Source: Lotus japonicus
Taxonomy: Eukaryota > Streptophyta > Magnoliopsida > Fabales > Fabaceae
Reading direction: 5' to 3'
Assembly (NCBI RefSeq): GCF_012489685.1
Contig: NC_080046.1
Coordinates: 24,569,038 to 24,633,037, forward strand
Length of the DNA: 64,000 nucleotides
A model generated the notes under the pieces. That model did no database searches. It had not been told where the DNA came from and was given only the letters and a program-made list of their open reading frames with translations. Each line of letters opens with the position of its first letter. Position 1 is the first letter of the stretch. A program made the translations under genes and the position numbers. Below are positions 37,001 to 47,287 of the stretch, piece after piece.

Positions 37001-37728
37001 TCCTTGCTATTATTTACATAATTCTTTGGAGTTGACCCTCGCGTCTTCTGTGTGTGCTTTGGCGAACAAACGCCCTTTGTCAGATGTCTTTGGCGGACTA
37101 GTTCACGACGGTTCACCCTTCGGGGGAAACTAGAGTTGGGATGCTGGAACAGGAGCGCATCGCGATAGCGAGCGGAGGACGGAGGATGTACCTAGACTTA
37201 GTCGTTCTGGATTCAGATTCGGACGACGATCACGCTAGCATGTAGGATTGAGTGTTAGTGTGAGCTCCTCGAGATGAGATTAGTGTAGGAGTAGAGTCTT
37301 AGCTCTGAACATCATTTGTTTCATTCGGGACAGGGTAGTTTCCCACCTATAGCTTTTTGTGTGGTTTCGTTACGGGAATCACAGAGAGCTGGTTGGACTT
37401 AGGAAGTCTTGTTTCAGGCCGATGGGCCAGCTTATTCTCATTTTGAGGGATAGTGTTGCGGACACTTAACCTTTTCTTTTGGTTTGTACTTTTGCCTACG
37501 GGCGCTACTCTTCTATTACCCGTCACTAGAGGTTCACTCGTGACGAGGTTGCTACTTACAGCGGGGGCTGTTTATATATTGTATATTAGTTTTATTACTT
37601 TTCGCACTTGGGTTTTATTTATTTCAGTCTTGTCTTAGTTATAATCGGGAAAAAAATATATTCACGTTTTTCCGCATTAAGTTTACTTTTGGTTACTAAA
37701 GTGACGCCACCGAAATCGGGGTGTTACA
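34046..37728 (+). repeat. 5' LTR of the gag-only element
   Basis: Starts TGTAAGGCCAAAGTTTTTCAG and ends CGAAATCGGGGTGTTACA. A TATA box TTATATATAG at 34751-34760 lies about 700 bp from the LTR start, so the U3 region is short and R/U5 very long. Open frames inside (for example 34619-34926) recur in all copies but are on transcribed untranslated sequence and resemble no protein. Confidence 0.93.
36277..36406 (+). repeat. Five 26-bp tandem repeats in the 5' LTR
   Basis: Unit GTTTGTTGTTGTGCTGTTGG followed by AGCAGC, five near-identical copies. Identical in position to the array at 42920-43049, but unlike the arrays at the same zone in the solo LTRs. It gives an artefactual frame rich in LLLCCWSSV-type residues. 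Confidence 0.9.
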
Positions 37729-37731
37729 TTG

Positions 37732-37743
37732 TGGTATCAGAGC
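37732..37743 (+). other. Primer-binding site (tRNA-Met type)
   Basis: TGGTATCAGAGC starts three bases after the 5' LTR. It is complementary to the 3' end of initiator methionine tRNA, the usual primer for minus-strand cDNA in plant LTR retrotransposons. Confidence 0.85.
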
Positions 37744-37940
37744 ACGGTCGAGTCTTTCGGGAGTTGTTGGGGAATAGGTCTTCTGTGCTAGGTTGTGTGA
37801 CTCTGCAAAGAGTGAAAATTGATTGTCTGCAAGCGATTTTTCGCTTAAAAATTGATTGAAGTTATTGCTTAATCATATTGTATAGTTATGGAAATGCTAT
37901 CTTATGATGAGTACTAACTGTTTGTCTAACTTAACAGAAC

Positions 37941-39134
37941 ATGGTGAACACTAACCAGTTAGCTGAGATGATGGCCGCTATGGCCCAAGCTGTGACGGCG
38001 CAAGCAAACGATAATGACATGAGGCGTGCTGCTGAAGAAGCACGTGAACAACATCAGCGCCAGAGGGAAGTAACTCTGGACCAGAATAAAGGCCTCAATG
38101 ATTTCAGGAGGCAAAACCCACCCAAGTTCTCTGGTGGTACTGACCCAGACAAAGCGGATCTCTGGATCCAGGAGGTTGAAAAGATATTCGGCGTACTACA
38201 GACTGTTGAGGGTGCCAAGGTGGGCATGGCGACTTATCTGTTGCTCGACGATGCTGAGTACTGGTGGAAAGGCAACAAGGGAATCATGGAAGCCAACCAT
38301 GAAGAGATTAACTGGAACTCTTTCCGGGACGCATTCTTGGAGAAATACTTTCCAACAAGTGCTCGGGATGAGCGGGAGTCACAGTTTCTGATACTCCGTC
38401 AGGGAGGTATGTCTGTACCGGAATTTGCTTCGAAGCTGGAATCTTTGGCGAAGCATTTCCAATTCTTCCATGACCATGTGAACGAGCGCTACATGTGCAA
38501 GCGTTTCGTTAATGGACTGAGGCCGGATATTGAGGACTCAGTGAGGCCACTGGGAATCATGCGATTCCAGTCGTTGGTGGAGAAGGCCACGGAAGTGGAA
38601 CTGATGAAGGACCGGAGGCTAAACCGGGCTGGAACTGGAGGGCCGATGAGGTCGGGCTCTCAAAATTTTCAGAGCAGAGAGAAATTTCAGAGCAGGGGGC
38701 CATATCAGCGTCCTGCTGGAAGAGGATTTACTTCCGGATCTTACAGACCCATGACGGGTGCTGCTGGAGGTTCCGGAGATCAGACTTTGAAGAAGGAGAC
38801 GACCTGTTTCAGATGTTGGGAGCCGGGGCACTATGCCAATGCTTGTCCCGACATGAGGCCCAAATGCTACAATTGTAACAAAATGGGGCACACTGTCGAT
38901 CAGTGCAGAGCACCCAAGACGGAGCCAACCGTGAACACTGCTCGTGGAAAGCGTCCTGCGGCTAAAGCAAGAGTTTACACCATGGACGGTGAGAGAGCTG
39001 AGGGGTTTGTCAGAGGAGAGCGCAAGAACGATGGTAACTTTCTAACCATTCTTTCTCATTCTAGTATAATATGTTCCATTTTTCTTGTAGAGTGTGCAAA
39101 CACACCTATCTTACGTATATGGTTTACGCTTTGA
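37941..39134 (+). CDS. Gag protein of the gag-only element
   Basis: 397 codons from ATG at 37941. An N-terminal helix-rich segment is followed by the retrotransposon Gag core (about 55-220; PPKFSGGTDPDKADLWIQEV, ATYLLLDDAEYWWKG, FRDAFLEKYFP). Next is a Gly/Arg/Gln-rich linker and two CCHC zinc knuckles, CFRCWEPGHYANAC (289-302) and CYNCNKMGHTVDQC (309-322). It packages element RNA into virus-like particles. Up to about residue 365 it follows chromovirus Gag. The last 30 or so residues (NFLTILSHSSIICSIFLV) are unlike any Gag and mark where the protease and RT were lost. Preservation of a full-length gag without pol suggests selection for, or very recent loss of, pol. Confidence 0.9.
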   Translation: MVNTNQLAEMMAAMAQAVTAQANDNDMRRAAEEAREQHQRQREVTLDQNKGLNDFRRQNPPKFSGGTDPDKADLWIQEVEKIFGVLQTVEGAKVGMATYLLLDDAEYWWKGNKGIMEANHEEINWNSFRDAFLEKYFPTSARDERESQFLILRQGGMSVPEFASKLESLAKHFQFFHDHVNERYMCKRFVNGLRPDIEDSVRPLGIMRFQSLVEKATEVELMKDRRLNRAGTGGPMRSGSQNFQSREKFQSRGPYQRPAGRGFTSGSYRPMTGAAGGSGDQTLKKETTCFRCWEPGHYANACPDMRPKCYNCNKMGHTVDQCRAPKTEPTVNTARGKRPAAKARVYTMDGERAEGFVRGERKNDGNFLTILSHSSIICSIFLVECANTPILRIWFTL

Positions 39135-40404
39135 CCTTATAGTTACTACGCCTATTATGACTTTACTTTACTGTTACTCGTATTTTAGCTATAGAAGTTA
39201 TACGAGGTTTAGAATGACACGCTAAGCCTAGAAAGTAGTCTTCTACCGATGCGTTTAAAAGGAAGCTAGAAGCTGAAGAATGAATTTCATAGAGATTCAT
39301 TATGGATAGTATACGTATGATGTCGAGGGTGTGTAGTTCCGTAGCGACATCATTGAAGATTTAACGTCAGGGTATTTGCGACCATTGGATGATAGGAACT
39401 CATTGACTGTTCCAGTGGGCTTTTTCTAGATTTTCACCTTCGATGTATTAGGCCTGATCAACTTAATATTGAGGGGGTGATTTTCGGAATCACAGCTGGA
39501 TATGGACTTTGATAGAAGGATGTGTAAGATGAATTTGAATTGATCGAGGATTAGTCGGATTTGGGAGGAAAGTTCGTGTTAAGTAATTGATTTTCTTTGG
39601 GAAGGAGTTGTCGTTGTAAGAGATGAATATTCTTTTAGGAAATGTTGGAGAGCTACAGAGCATCAGAGATCCAAACTTGGAAAAGGTTTAGGTTTTAAGT
39701 CTATTAATTCTTGTCATAAGTGTATAGGACTTGAAGTTTGTCATAATTTGATTGGGAGATTAAGAAGTTTATCGACAAGATGGTAATCAAGTTACAAGAA
39801 GGAAAGTGTTAGTATTAAGATGAATACTTGAAGTTATCATAGTTGGACAAGCTACTCAGAGTCTAATAGTGAATGAAACTTTGTTATGGATTTCGGTGAT
39901 GCTTGATAGAGTTAGCAAGTGAATTTTGCTCAGTTGAATAAGAATCCTATGATTAAGATTGACTTGGGGAGTTGGAAATCGTGTGTGAGTAAGGGATGTA
40001 GTGGTGATAGCAGTTACGATAGTAGTTAAACCTCAGAAGGTTGGAGGATCGGATGACGAAATGACTAGTTAAGTCCCTTGAGGTATAGTTATGATTTGAT
40101 CTTCTAGAGGATAAATCTCGATTGATGCGAAGCGTTAGGGATTTCAGTAAGTGTAAACTGGTTTGAGTGAGGAAGGTTTTGAGGACAAAGACGACAATAA
40201 TGGATTGTTGGATATCAAGAGGATGATTAGCTTATGAGGGGTTGATGAATTTATGATTAAGGAGAATGAGTCTTGTCATGCACAAGGTAGTAAGACTCAA
40301 GTTGAGCATTCAATCCGGAACATAGAGATGTACCGAGTTCCTAATCAGTATTTTGGACGAACAAGGGCAGAGGAGCAAGTGGTTAAGGTTGTGCGATTGC
40401 ACGA
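39135..40404 (+). other. Non-coding interior of the gag-only element
   Basis: About 1.27 kb between gag and the integrase tail. All frames are closed by many stops. I could not recognise protease, RT or integrase core motifs. It may be scrambled pol remnants or acquired filler. Confidence 0.55.
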
Positions 40405-40632
40405 ATGCCAACAAATATTATTTCCAACGGAGAACCGATTCAAGTGGTCGAACCGGACAACAGAGAGTTAGAGGACGATATGTCTTTTGAGACGCCGTCG
40501 GTCAGCATTGGGACTAGAAGAGTGAAACAATCGAGGGGAAAGCAGAGTGCTTTAGTGCAAGTTATTTGGAACAAAGACACAGACGGTGCTATATGGGAGT
40601 TAGAGGAAAAGACCAAGGGACAATATTCATAA
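40405..40632 (+). pseudogene. Integrase C-terminal (chromodomain-like) remnant
   Basis: A 75-codon frame. GEPIQVVEPDNRELEDDMSF, RRVKQSRGKQSALVQVIW and WELEEKTKGQY follow the pattern of the end of chromovirus integrase, where a chromodomain-like module ends in WE.E. It stands alone, with no integrase core upstream. The chromodomain directs integration by binding modified histones in intact elements. Here it is at most a relic, or sequence kept because it adjoins the polypurine tract. Confidence 0.65.
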
Positions 40633-40675
40633 TTTTTTTACTAACCCTTAAGTTTCAAGGACGAAACTTTCTTTT

Positions 40676-40688
40676 TGGAGGGTAGTAA
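40676..40688 (+). other. Polypurine tract of the gag-only element
   Basis: TGGAGGGTAGTAA ends directly at the 3' LTR. It follows the phrase AAGGACGAAACTTTC that often precedes this site in chromoviruses. Confidence 0.6.
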
Positions 40689-43600
40689 TGTAAGGCCCAA
40701 GTTTTTCAGTTTATACCAAGTGAATAAATTCTTATTCACCAGTAGGTTTGATGCATGGCGAAGGGAAACCTGAACAAGAGTTTAGTAAATGAAATAAATG
40801 TATGAAGGAGAAAGTTCAGGAAAAGTCTGAGGTTCGTATTGAAGTCGATAAAAGTTATAGCACGATCGTTTTACGCTTAAACCTAGGTCAGAAACCCTAG
40901 TATATAGCTAATTTTCACTTTTAGGCACGACGGAAGTTAATTCCAAAAATCTTCAGAGAAATGTTAGAACTTCTCTTTTTCCATATATCACAATCGTCTC
41001 GAGGCGAAACTCTAGGATCTACGAACGTCCGATTCCAATCATCGGAAGTTTGCCGAAACCGAATCCCTGGTATTTCAAAACCCTAGAATTTCTCGACAAT
41101 GAAGACTTTTTCTATTCAGAGCTTCAAATGAATGTTCCACACGCGTACACCCATTTCTCTTGATGATTTCAATCTTTCTTCCGAAGGAAGTTTTCTATTC
41201 CGACATTCGATGCAAAAAGCAACTTATCGGGTAAAATAGTTTTATACCGACTATGCTTTAGTTGCCAAAAATACAAGGAGACCTCTTTATAGTTTTGGAA
41301 CTCTTTTGCCAAAACATATCTATTAATTCATGGAGAATGAAGTCGGAAAAATCAGATTCGCGAAACTTTCATTTTCCCGCGAATTTCCAACCTTTATATA
41401 TAGCAAAGAAAGGAAGAAAAACACAAATTCTCCTCCATTTTCTCTCCCAAAACCGCGGCCAAGAACAAGGAAGAAGGAAGAAGAGTTTTTCTTCATCGTT
41501 TGCTTGATCGTCGATCAATCAGTTGCTACTTCAAGGCTTCGAGGTATAGTCGCTAATCCTTACCTCTGATCGCTTTTTCCATAGCTTTTCTGTAGAGTTT
41601 TCTGAGCGGATAGTTTATGGGTTTTTGCAAAACTATCCTGAATCTTTCATTTCTGATTCTAAACCTCTTCCTTATGCGCCCAAGATCACTTCTGCCGGGT
41701 TAGATTTTCCGTTATGTCGCCGGAATTCCGCCGGAATCAATTTGAGCCTAAAATACCCATTTTTGGAGTTTTTGGTGTAAAGCTTCAACCTTTAGGCTGA
41801 AAACTATCGCCTTAGCTTAGTGCTAGTAGGATTAGTTGTCATAAACGTCGTTGGTGACGTCCCTGCAAAATTTTATTTTTGGGATTTCAGTTTTGAAAAA
41901 TCCTAAGTTAAAAATCATGACCAAAATACCCCTGCGACAGTTTTTGATCCGATAATTTTTCCGAGTTCAGAATACCCTTAGTTACGGCTTATGAAAGCAT
42001 AGGAACCAAGTTTGATCGAAGAAAAATCGAGCCCCATAATTGCACAAAGTGGCCGAGCCCTATTAGGGGGGAGGAGGAAAATTTCCTTTTCCGAAAACTT
42101 GTCTTTCGCGCTAGTTTATCGTACCTTAGGGTATAGATTACTTCGAGTAACCTTAGTAAGTATCGATAGCTTAGTTTCAGATAGATTCTGATAGTATTCT
42201 GTGATTTTATTGTAAAGGTGCTTTTGAGGATTTCCCCGAGGACCAACACTTTGAGAGCGAGGAAGCACTAGTTGATCATTCTGGAGAACTTTCAGGTGAG
42301 GGCTTCTCACTGAATCTCTAGTTAATGCCTAGGGTCGATGTTTCGACATTGTTTACTGTTTATGCACTGGATTGTGTGTGATTGGAAAATGTTTTCTGAG
42401 GCTTCGGCTGACAATGTAGATGATTCATCTACTGAATGTTTTTGAGATTGACTTACATGCTATGTGCTAAGTGGGTAATCTAGGATGTGTGGTGCATGTT
42501 TTATATGCTAAGTGCTAAGTGTTTATGATGAGATTCTTCGATATATGACATGTTGTTGATTGTGATGATTTAAATATGCTCTGCACTGGAATCTGAGATT
42601 CTGAATGGTGAGAATAGCGGGCAGGTCATGCCGATTTTATTTTGAGAGTTTTGAGAAAGTTTGATAGGACGAACGAGGTTCGGGCCTTAATTTTGTTTAG
42701 TGGATCGAGACATCCTCTGGAAGCGACTTGGGATTGGGAGATCCTGAAAATGTATAAGACTTGCGATAAGACAAAATGGAATCTATTTTATAAAGAAAAT
42801 TCATAAGACCTTAAATAACCTCAAAATCTTTAAGTAATGATAACAACCTCGAAGGAAGGCATTGGAAGTCAAATCATAGTTTTGGAAAAACGAGGAGTGT
42901 CGTCGGATCCAAGTGTTGAGTTTGTTGTTGTGCTGTTGGAGCAGCGTTTGTTGTTGTGCTGTTGGAGCAGCGTTTATTGTTGTGCTGTTGGAGCAGCGTT
43001 TGTTATTGTGCTGTTGGAGCAGCGTTTGTTGGGGTGCTGTTGGAGCAGCTATGTGTCGTTATGAAGTGTGTCTTTTGTCGCAGAATCGACTTTACCTTAG
43101 GGTAAGCTTTTAGAGACATTAATTTAGCTAGAACACGTGGCGACGTGTCGAGTGAGATCGGAGACGTTGATTGACTAATCATCTTGCATTCATGCAACAT
43201 TAATGAGGTATTAACACAGGACGTACTCTGGACCTCGTCGGTTTCCAAAATGGTCATAAGACCCGGAATGCCGTGGAAGAGCGTTTGTAGACGTCTCTTG
43301 TAGCAGACCGAAATGGCAGACCTACGGGTTTACTGCTGATCTGGCTACCTTTGTGTGGTGTAAGAGGCACGCGGGCCGAAATGGTTCCACCGTGGCTGGT
43401 GTTAGGGCTGATCCGTTTGATGTCCATCCCTTTCCGGAATGCATGTGGTTAACTGGGTTAACCTGCATATCATTTCATGCAACATGCATACTGACTTAGT
43501 GATGAGTGTGTTTGATACTTGTTAATTCTATTTGAGGCATGTTAACTGTGATTTATCGTCGTTTATATTCATCATGAGATATGCAACCCTAGGATGTTAT

Positions 43601-44373
43601 CCCTAGCTAAAAGCCTAAGTGGCTATCCTATTATCTGTATCTATCCTTGCTATTATTTACATAATTCTTTGGAGTTGACCCTCGCGTCTTCTGTGTGTGC
43701 TTTGGCGAACAAACGCCCTTTGTCAGATGTCTTTGGCGGACTAGTTCACGACGGTTCACCCTTCGGGGGAAACTAGAGTTGGGATGCTGGAACAGGAGCG
43801 CATCGCGATAGCGAGCGGAGGACGGAGGATGTACCTAGACTTAGTCGTTCTGGATTCAGATTCGGACGACGATCACGCTAGCATGTAGGATTGAGTGTTA
43901 GTGTGAGCTCCTCGAGATGAGATTAGTGTAGGAGTAGAGTCTTAGCTCTGAACATCATTTGTTTCATTCGGGACAGGGTAGTTTCCCACCTATAGCTTTT
44001 TGTGTGGTTTCGTTACGGGAATCACAGAGAGTTGGTTGGACTTAGGAAGTCTTGTTTCAGGCCGATGGGCCAGCTTATTCTCATTTTGAGGGATAGTGTT
44101 GCGGACACTTAACCTTTTCTTTTGGTTTGTACTTTTGCCTACGGGCGCTACTCTTCTATTACCCGTCACTGGAGGTTCACTCGTGACGAGGTTGCTACTT
44201 ACAGCGGGGGCTGTTTATATATTGTATATTAGTTTTATTACTTTTCGCACTTGGGTTTTATTTATTTCAGTCTTGTCTTAGTTATAATCGAAAAAAAAAA
44301 ATATATTCACGTTTTTCCGCATTAAGTTTACTTTTGGTTACTAAAGTGACGCCACCGAAATCGGGGTGTTACA
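40689..44373 (+). repeat. 3' LTR of the gag-only element
   Basis: 3685 bp, nearly identical to the 5' LTR. Differences seen include positions matching 34375, 34466, 34499-34506, 37389, 37527 and an A-run near 37650. Confidence 0.93.
42920..43049 (+). repeat. Five 26-bp tandem repeats in the 3' LTR
   Basis: Same unit, copy number and variants as at 36277-36406, as expected when both LTRs are copied from one template at integration. Confidence 0.9.
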
Positions 44374-44378
44374 GGGAA

Positions 44379-46391
44379 AGCTGAACAATAAGTTGAGCCG
44401 AAAGCCGGCTCGGTCGATGGCAGAGATCCGCACGCGGGCAAACACTTACATTTTGGACAAGGAGGATGATGCTCTCAAAAGGAAACGTGCAAAAATGGAA
44501 AAGGAGGGCGATCAGAGGGTTGCATTGTCGGAAGGCAAACCAAGTAAAGATAAAGGAGAAGGTGGTAAGCGGCAAGATAAGAAGATAAAGTCAGGGGAAA
44601 GGACTGCGAAGGAACCGTTATACCCAAGGAAGGAAAGCTTCGAGCGCCATCGCCCGTGACGAGTCGGGGAAGAGTCTAAATGCGCATTTGACAGAGCAAC
44701 TTCGGGAGGTCAAGGAGACTGACTCGCCTCGAGTGGCGGCGGATAAAACGAAGTGGTGCGAGTACCACCGCTCGGCGGGTCACGACACTGGGAACTGTTT
44801 CACCTTAAAAAACGAGATTGAAAGGCTCATTCGGGCGGGACGCTCGTAATTAAACGACCGCGGTGACCGTTGGCGCGACGAACGACAACAAGGGGATCGA
44901 TACAAAAGGGATCGCCAGCAAGATGATCGCAGGCGAGACGATCGCCGTCGTACGCCGACTTCTGACAAGAAAGAAACGCTGGCAACAAGGAAGAAGGGGG
45001 CGGAAGAAACCTTCAACAAAGATCTTGAGCCACCAGTTGGGACGATAAACACGATCGCGGGTGGCTTTGGTGGAGGTGGCGGCACAGCCTCGGCGAGACG
45101 AAGGCATGTAAGAGCGGTGACGTCAGTACGAGAGTATGAAGCCCCATTTGGTTTTCATCACCCAGATATCGTGATATCATCAGCAGATTTTGAGGGAATC
45201 AAGACGCATAAAGACGATCCTGTGGTAGTAATGGTAAGAATCAACTGCTTTAATGTGCGAAGGGTTCTTTTGGACCAGGGAAGTTCTGCAGACATTATCT
45301 ACGGCGATGCGTTTGATCAGTTGGGTTTGACAGACAAGGACTTGATGCCGTATACTGGGACTCTGGTAGGTTTTTCAGGAGAGCAGGTCTGGGTGCGCGG
45401 CTACTTGGATTTGGATACAGTTTTTGGTGTTGATGAAAACACCAAGCTTCTGCGTGTAAGGTATTTGGTATTGCAGGTCGTGGCATCCTACAACGTCATT
45501 ATTGGACGAAACACGCTCAACCGTCTTTGCGCGGTGATTTCAACGGCTCACCTGGCGGTGAAGTACCCTCTAATCTGCGGAAAAGTGGGGAAAATCGCGG
45601 TTGATCAGAGGAGAGCAAGGGAATGTTATAACAACTACCTTAGTTTGTATGGAAAAAAGGGGGCCGACAAGGGGCACAGGTGCCACGAGATTGAGCTTTT
45701 AGAGGGCGAACAAGATGGTCCGGGCGTGCAGGATCAGGGGCGAGAGGGACCGGGAAGGTTAGAGCAAATGATCGATCGAAAGATGGAAAGGTTGAGGAAC
45801 AGCCAAGGTCGAAGAAGGCCAGATGACAGGACAGGAAGAGACGAGCAATTCACGGATGCACATGCAGAGGAGCGCTGGGCGAATGTGATAGAAGATTTGG
45901 AGAGGTATAAGTTCAGCAGAGGCGTGCTCGCAATCGAGCCCAGGCTCACAGCCAATGAGGAAAGGCGCCTGGAAAAGCTGGTAGAGGACAACTTTGACCT
46001 CTTCAGTTGGAGTCAGAAGGATGCGACGTTTTGGGGGCTGCCAAGATTCAGGAAGCCGACTCTCTTGAGGACGGGCAAAAAAGTAAGAAAGGGAAAAGGG
46101 ACAGTGGTGCAAATGACGGAGCAGCAGAGTTTTCAGCGCGGGGGCGGCGAACGAAGTGATCACAAGGCACTCGAGCGACCTCGAGAAAAGCCAAAGGTAG
46201 GGAAAAGGAGCCCGGCCTGCCGCCGCGCGGATAAGGGAAAAGGAAAAGCGGGATGTTGGAAACTGGTAGGGGCGACAATTGTTAAACCTGGGGCAGCTAA
46301 GCGCGACATAAGGAAAGGTAAGATAGGTGAAGTCCCGCGCTACTCCGGGGCGAGCTGGCGAAGGGATCAGCCCCGCAATGACAACGAATGA
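44379..46391 (+). pseudogene. Gag C-terminus and protease of the Tat-like element, broken
   Basis: The frame resumes after the nested element with KLNNKLSRKPARSM and ends at TGA 44657-44659. The coding signal then shifts frame (around 44640-44655) and continues with the zinc-finger-like motif CEYHRSAGHDTGNC. An in-frame TAA lies at 44847-44849. The same frame then stays open to 46391, with INTIAGGFGGGGG, the protease motif VLLDQGSSADIIYG (active-site Asp about 45270) and IIGRNTLNRL. After DNFDLFSWSQ (about 46010) the similarity to the start of pol stops and the RT region is absent. An arginine-rich linker precedes the protease. The product would have processed the element polyprotein; it is not functional now. 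Confidence 0.8.
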
Positions 46392-47287
46392 GAGGCAAGC
46401 ACATCGGGGACGAAGGATGAGGTGCTCGGCGTGGTGCTCTGATCTGGGGGAAGGCCAAAGACAGGAGCAAGGACGCGGCGAGAGGATTGAAGAACTAGGA
46501 TAAAAATAAAGATGCACTATTTTTCTCCACCACGGGAGTTTTTTAACGAGGCATCCCTCGAATGTAAAAACTTTTTACAAATCAAATACGAAAAGGATAT
46601 TCCCAGCAATACTCCTAGCTTGACTAAATTATCACGGTCGTCCGGTGGGAAAAATTGCCTGAAGGTGGCGATCCCAACACGACCTTGATGTCTGAGGATC
46701 GCTCCGGAAAGTCCGGCGCGAACCGCTGCTACACGATTAGCAACTCAACCAAAATGTCACAGTCGTCTGGTGGGAAAAACTCCCTGAAGGTGGCGATCCC
46801 AACACGACCTTGATGTCTTGGGATCGCTCCAGAAAGTCCAGTGCGAACCGCTGATTATTCGTTGGCGATGTGTGCGGATAAGTTCCTTATCCCAAAAGCC
46901 TCCCCGAAATATGGGCGAGCAAAACCTCCCCGAAATATGGGCGAGAACCAAAAGCTAGGCTAAGTCTTGGGCAACCCATATGGCCATTGGGTCCCAAGCA
47001 ATCAAAAGTCCTTGCCATGACAAAACTGGCAAGGACACACCTGATCTTACGGGAAATATGGTGTGAACAAAGCCTCGGTTCAAAACTGAGCAAAAGTCCT
47101 AGCTTTCTTTGGCACACAGTCAAAATCGCTACACGACGACTAAACCCAAAGGCGTAAAACGAACAAATGGAGGAAATATGGCAGGGCGATGAATAAAATA
47201 AAACAAGCGAAACTATAGCAAAATTCTGTTCATTAACACAAAACAATATTAGTTACAAAGGGGTAAGGGAAAATCAATACAGAATAT
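46392..47287. other. Repeat-bearing non-coding region of the Tat-like element
   Basis: Two copies of an approximately 100-bp block (about 46630-46730 and 46754-46854; CACGGTCGTCCGGTGGG, GGTGGCGATCCCAACACGAC, GTGCGAACCGCTG) lie about 124 bp apart. A shorter duplication, CCTCCCCGAAATATGGGCGA, lies at about 46898-46945. Tandem repeats downstream of pol are usual in Tat-lineage elements. Confidence 0.65.

Larger units (their letters stand above)
34046..44373 (+). mobile_element. Non-autonomous gag-only LTR retrotransposon with 3.68-kb LTRs (TR-GAG type)
   Basis: 10,328 bp: 5' LTR 34046-37728, internal region 37729-40688, 3' LTR 40689-44373. Flanked by perfect duplications GGGAA (34041-34045 and 44374-44378). 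It has a primer-binding site, a polypurine tract, an intact gag and only the C-terminal tail of integrase. Protease, RT, RNase H and the integrase core are missing from the 2.96-kb interior. The two LTRs differ at about eight positions plus a 2-bp length change by my reading, so the insertion is recent. It must use pol proteins from a relative. Long LTRs and Gag style recall the Tekay/Del chromovirus clade; that placement is inferred. Confidence 0.92.

Noticed and set aside
40253..40471. 72-codon frame before the integrase tail
   Set aside because: No motif recognised, and it overlaps the better-supported integrase C-terminal remnant in another frame.
45734..46517. Minus-strand frames of 252 and 85 codons
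   Set aside because: Antisense shadows of the GC-rich protease/pol-start region of the Tat-like element; no domain is recognisable and the start codons are unsupported.
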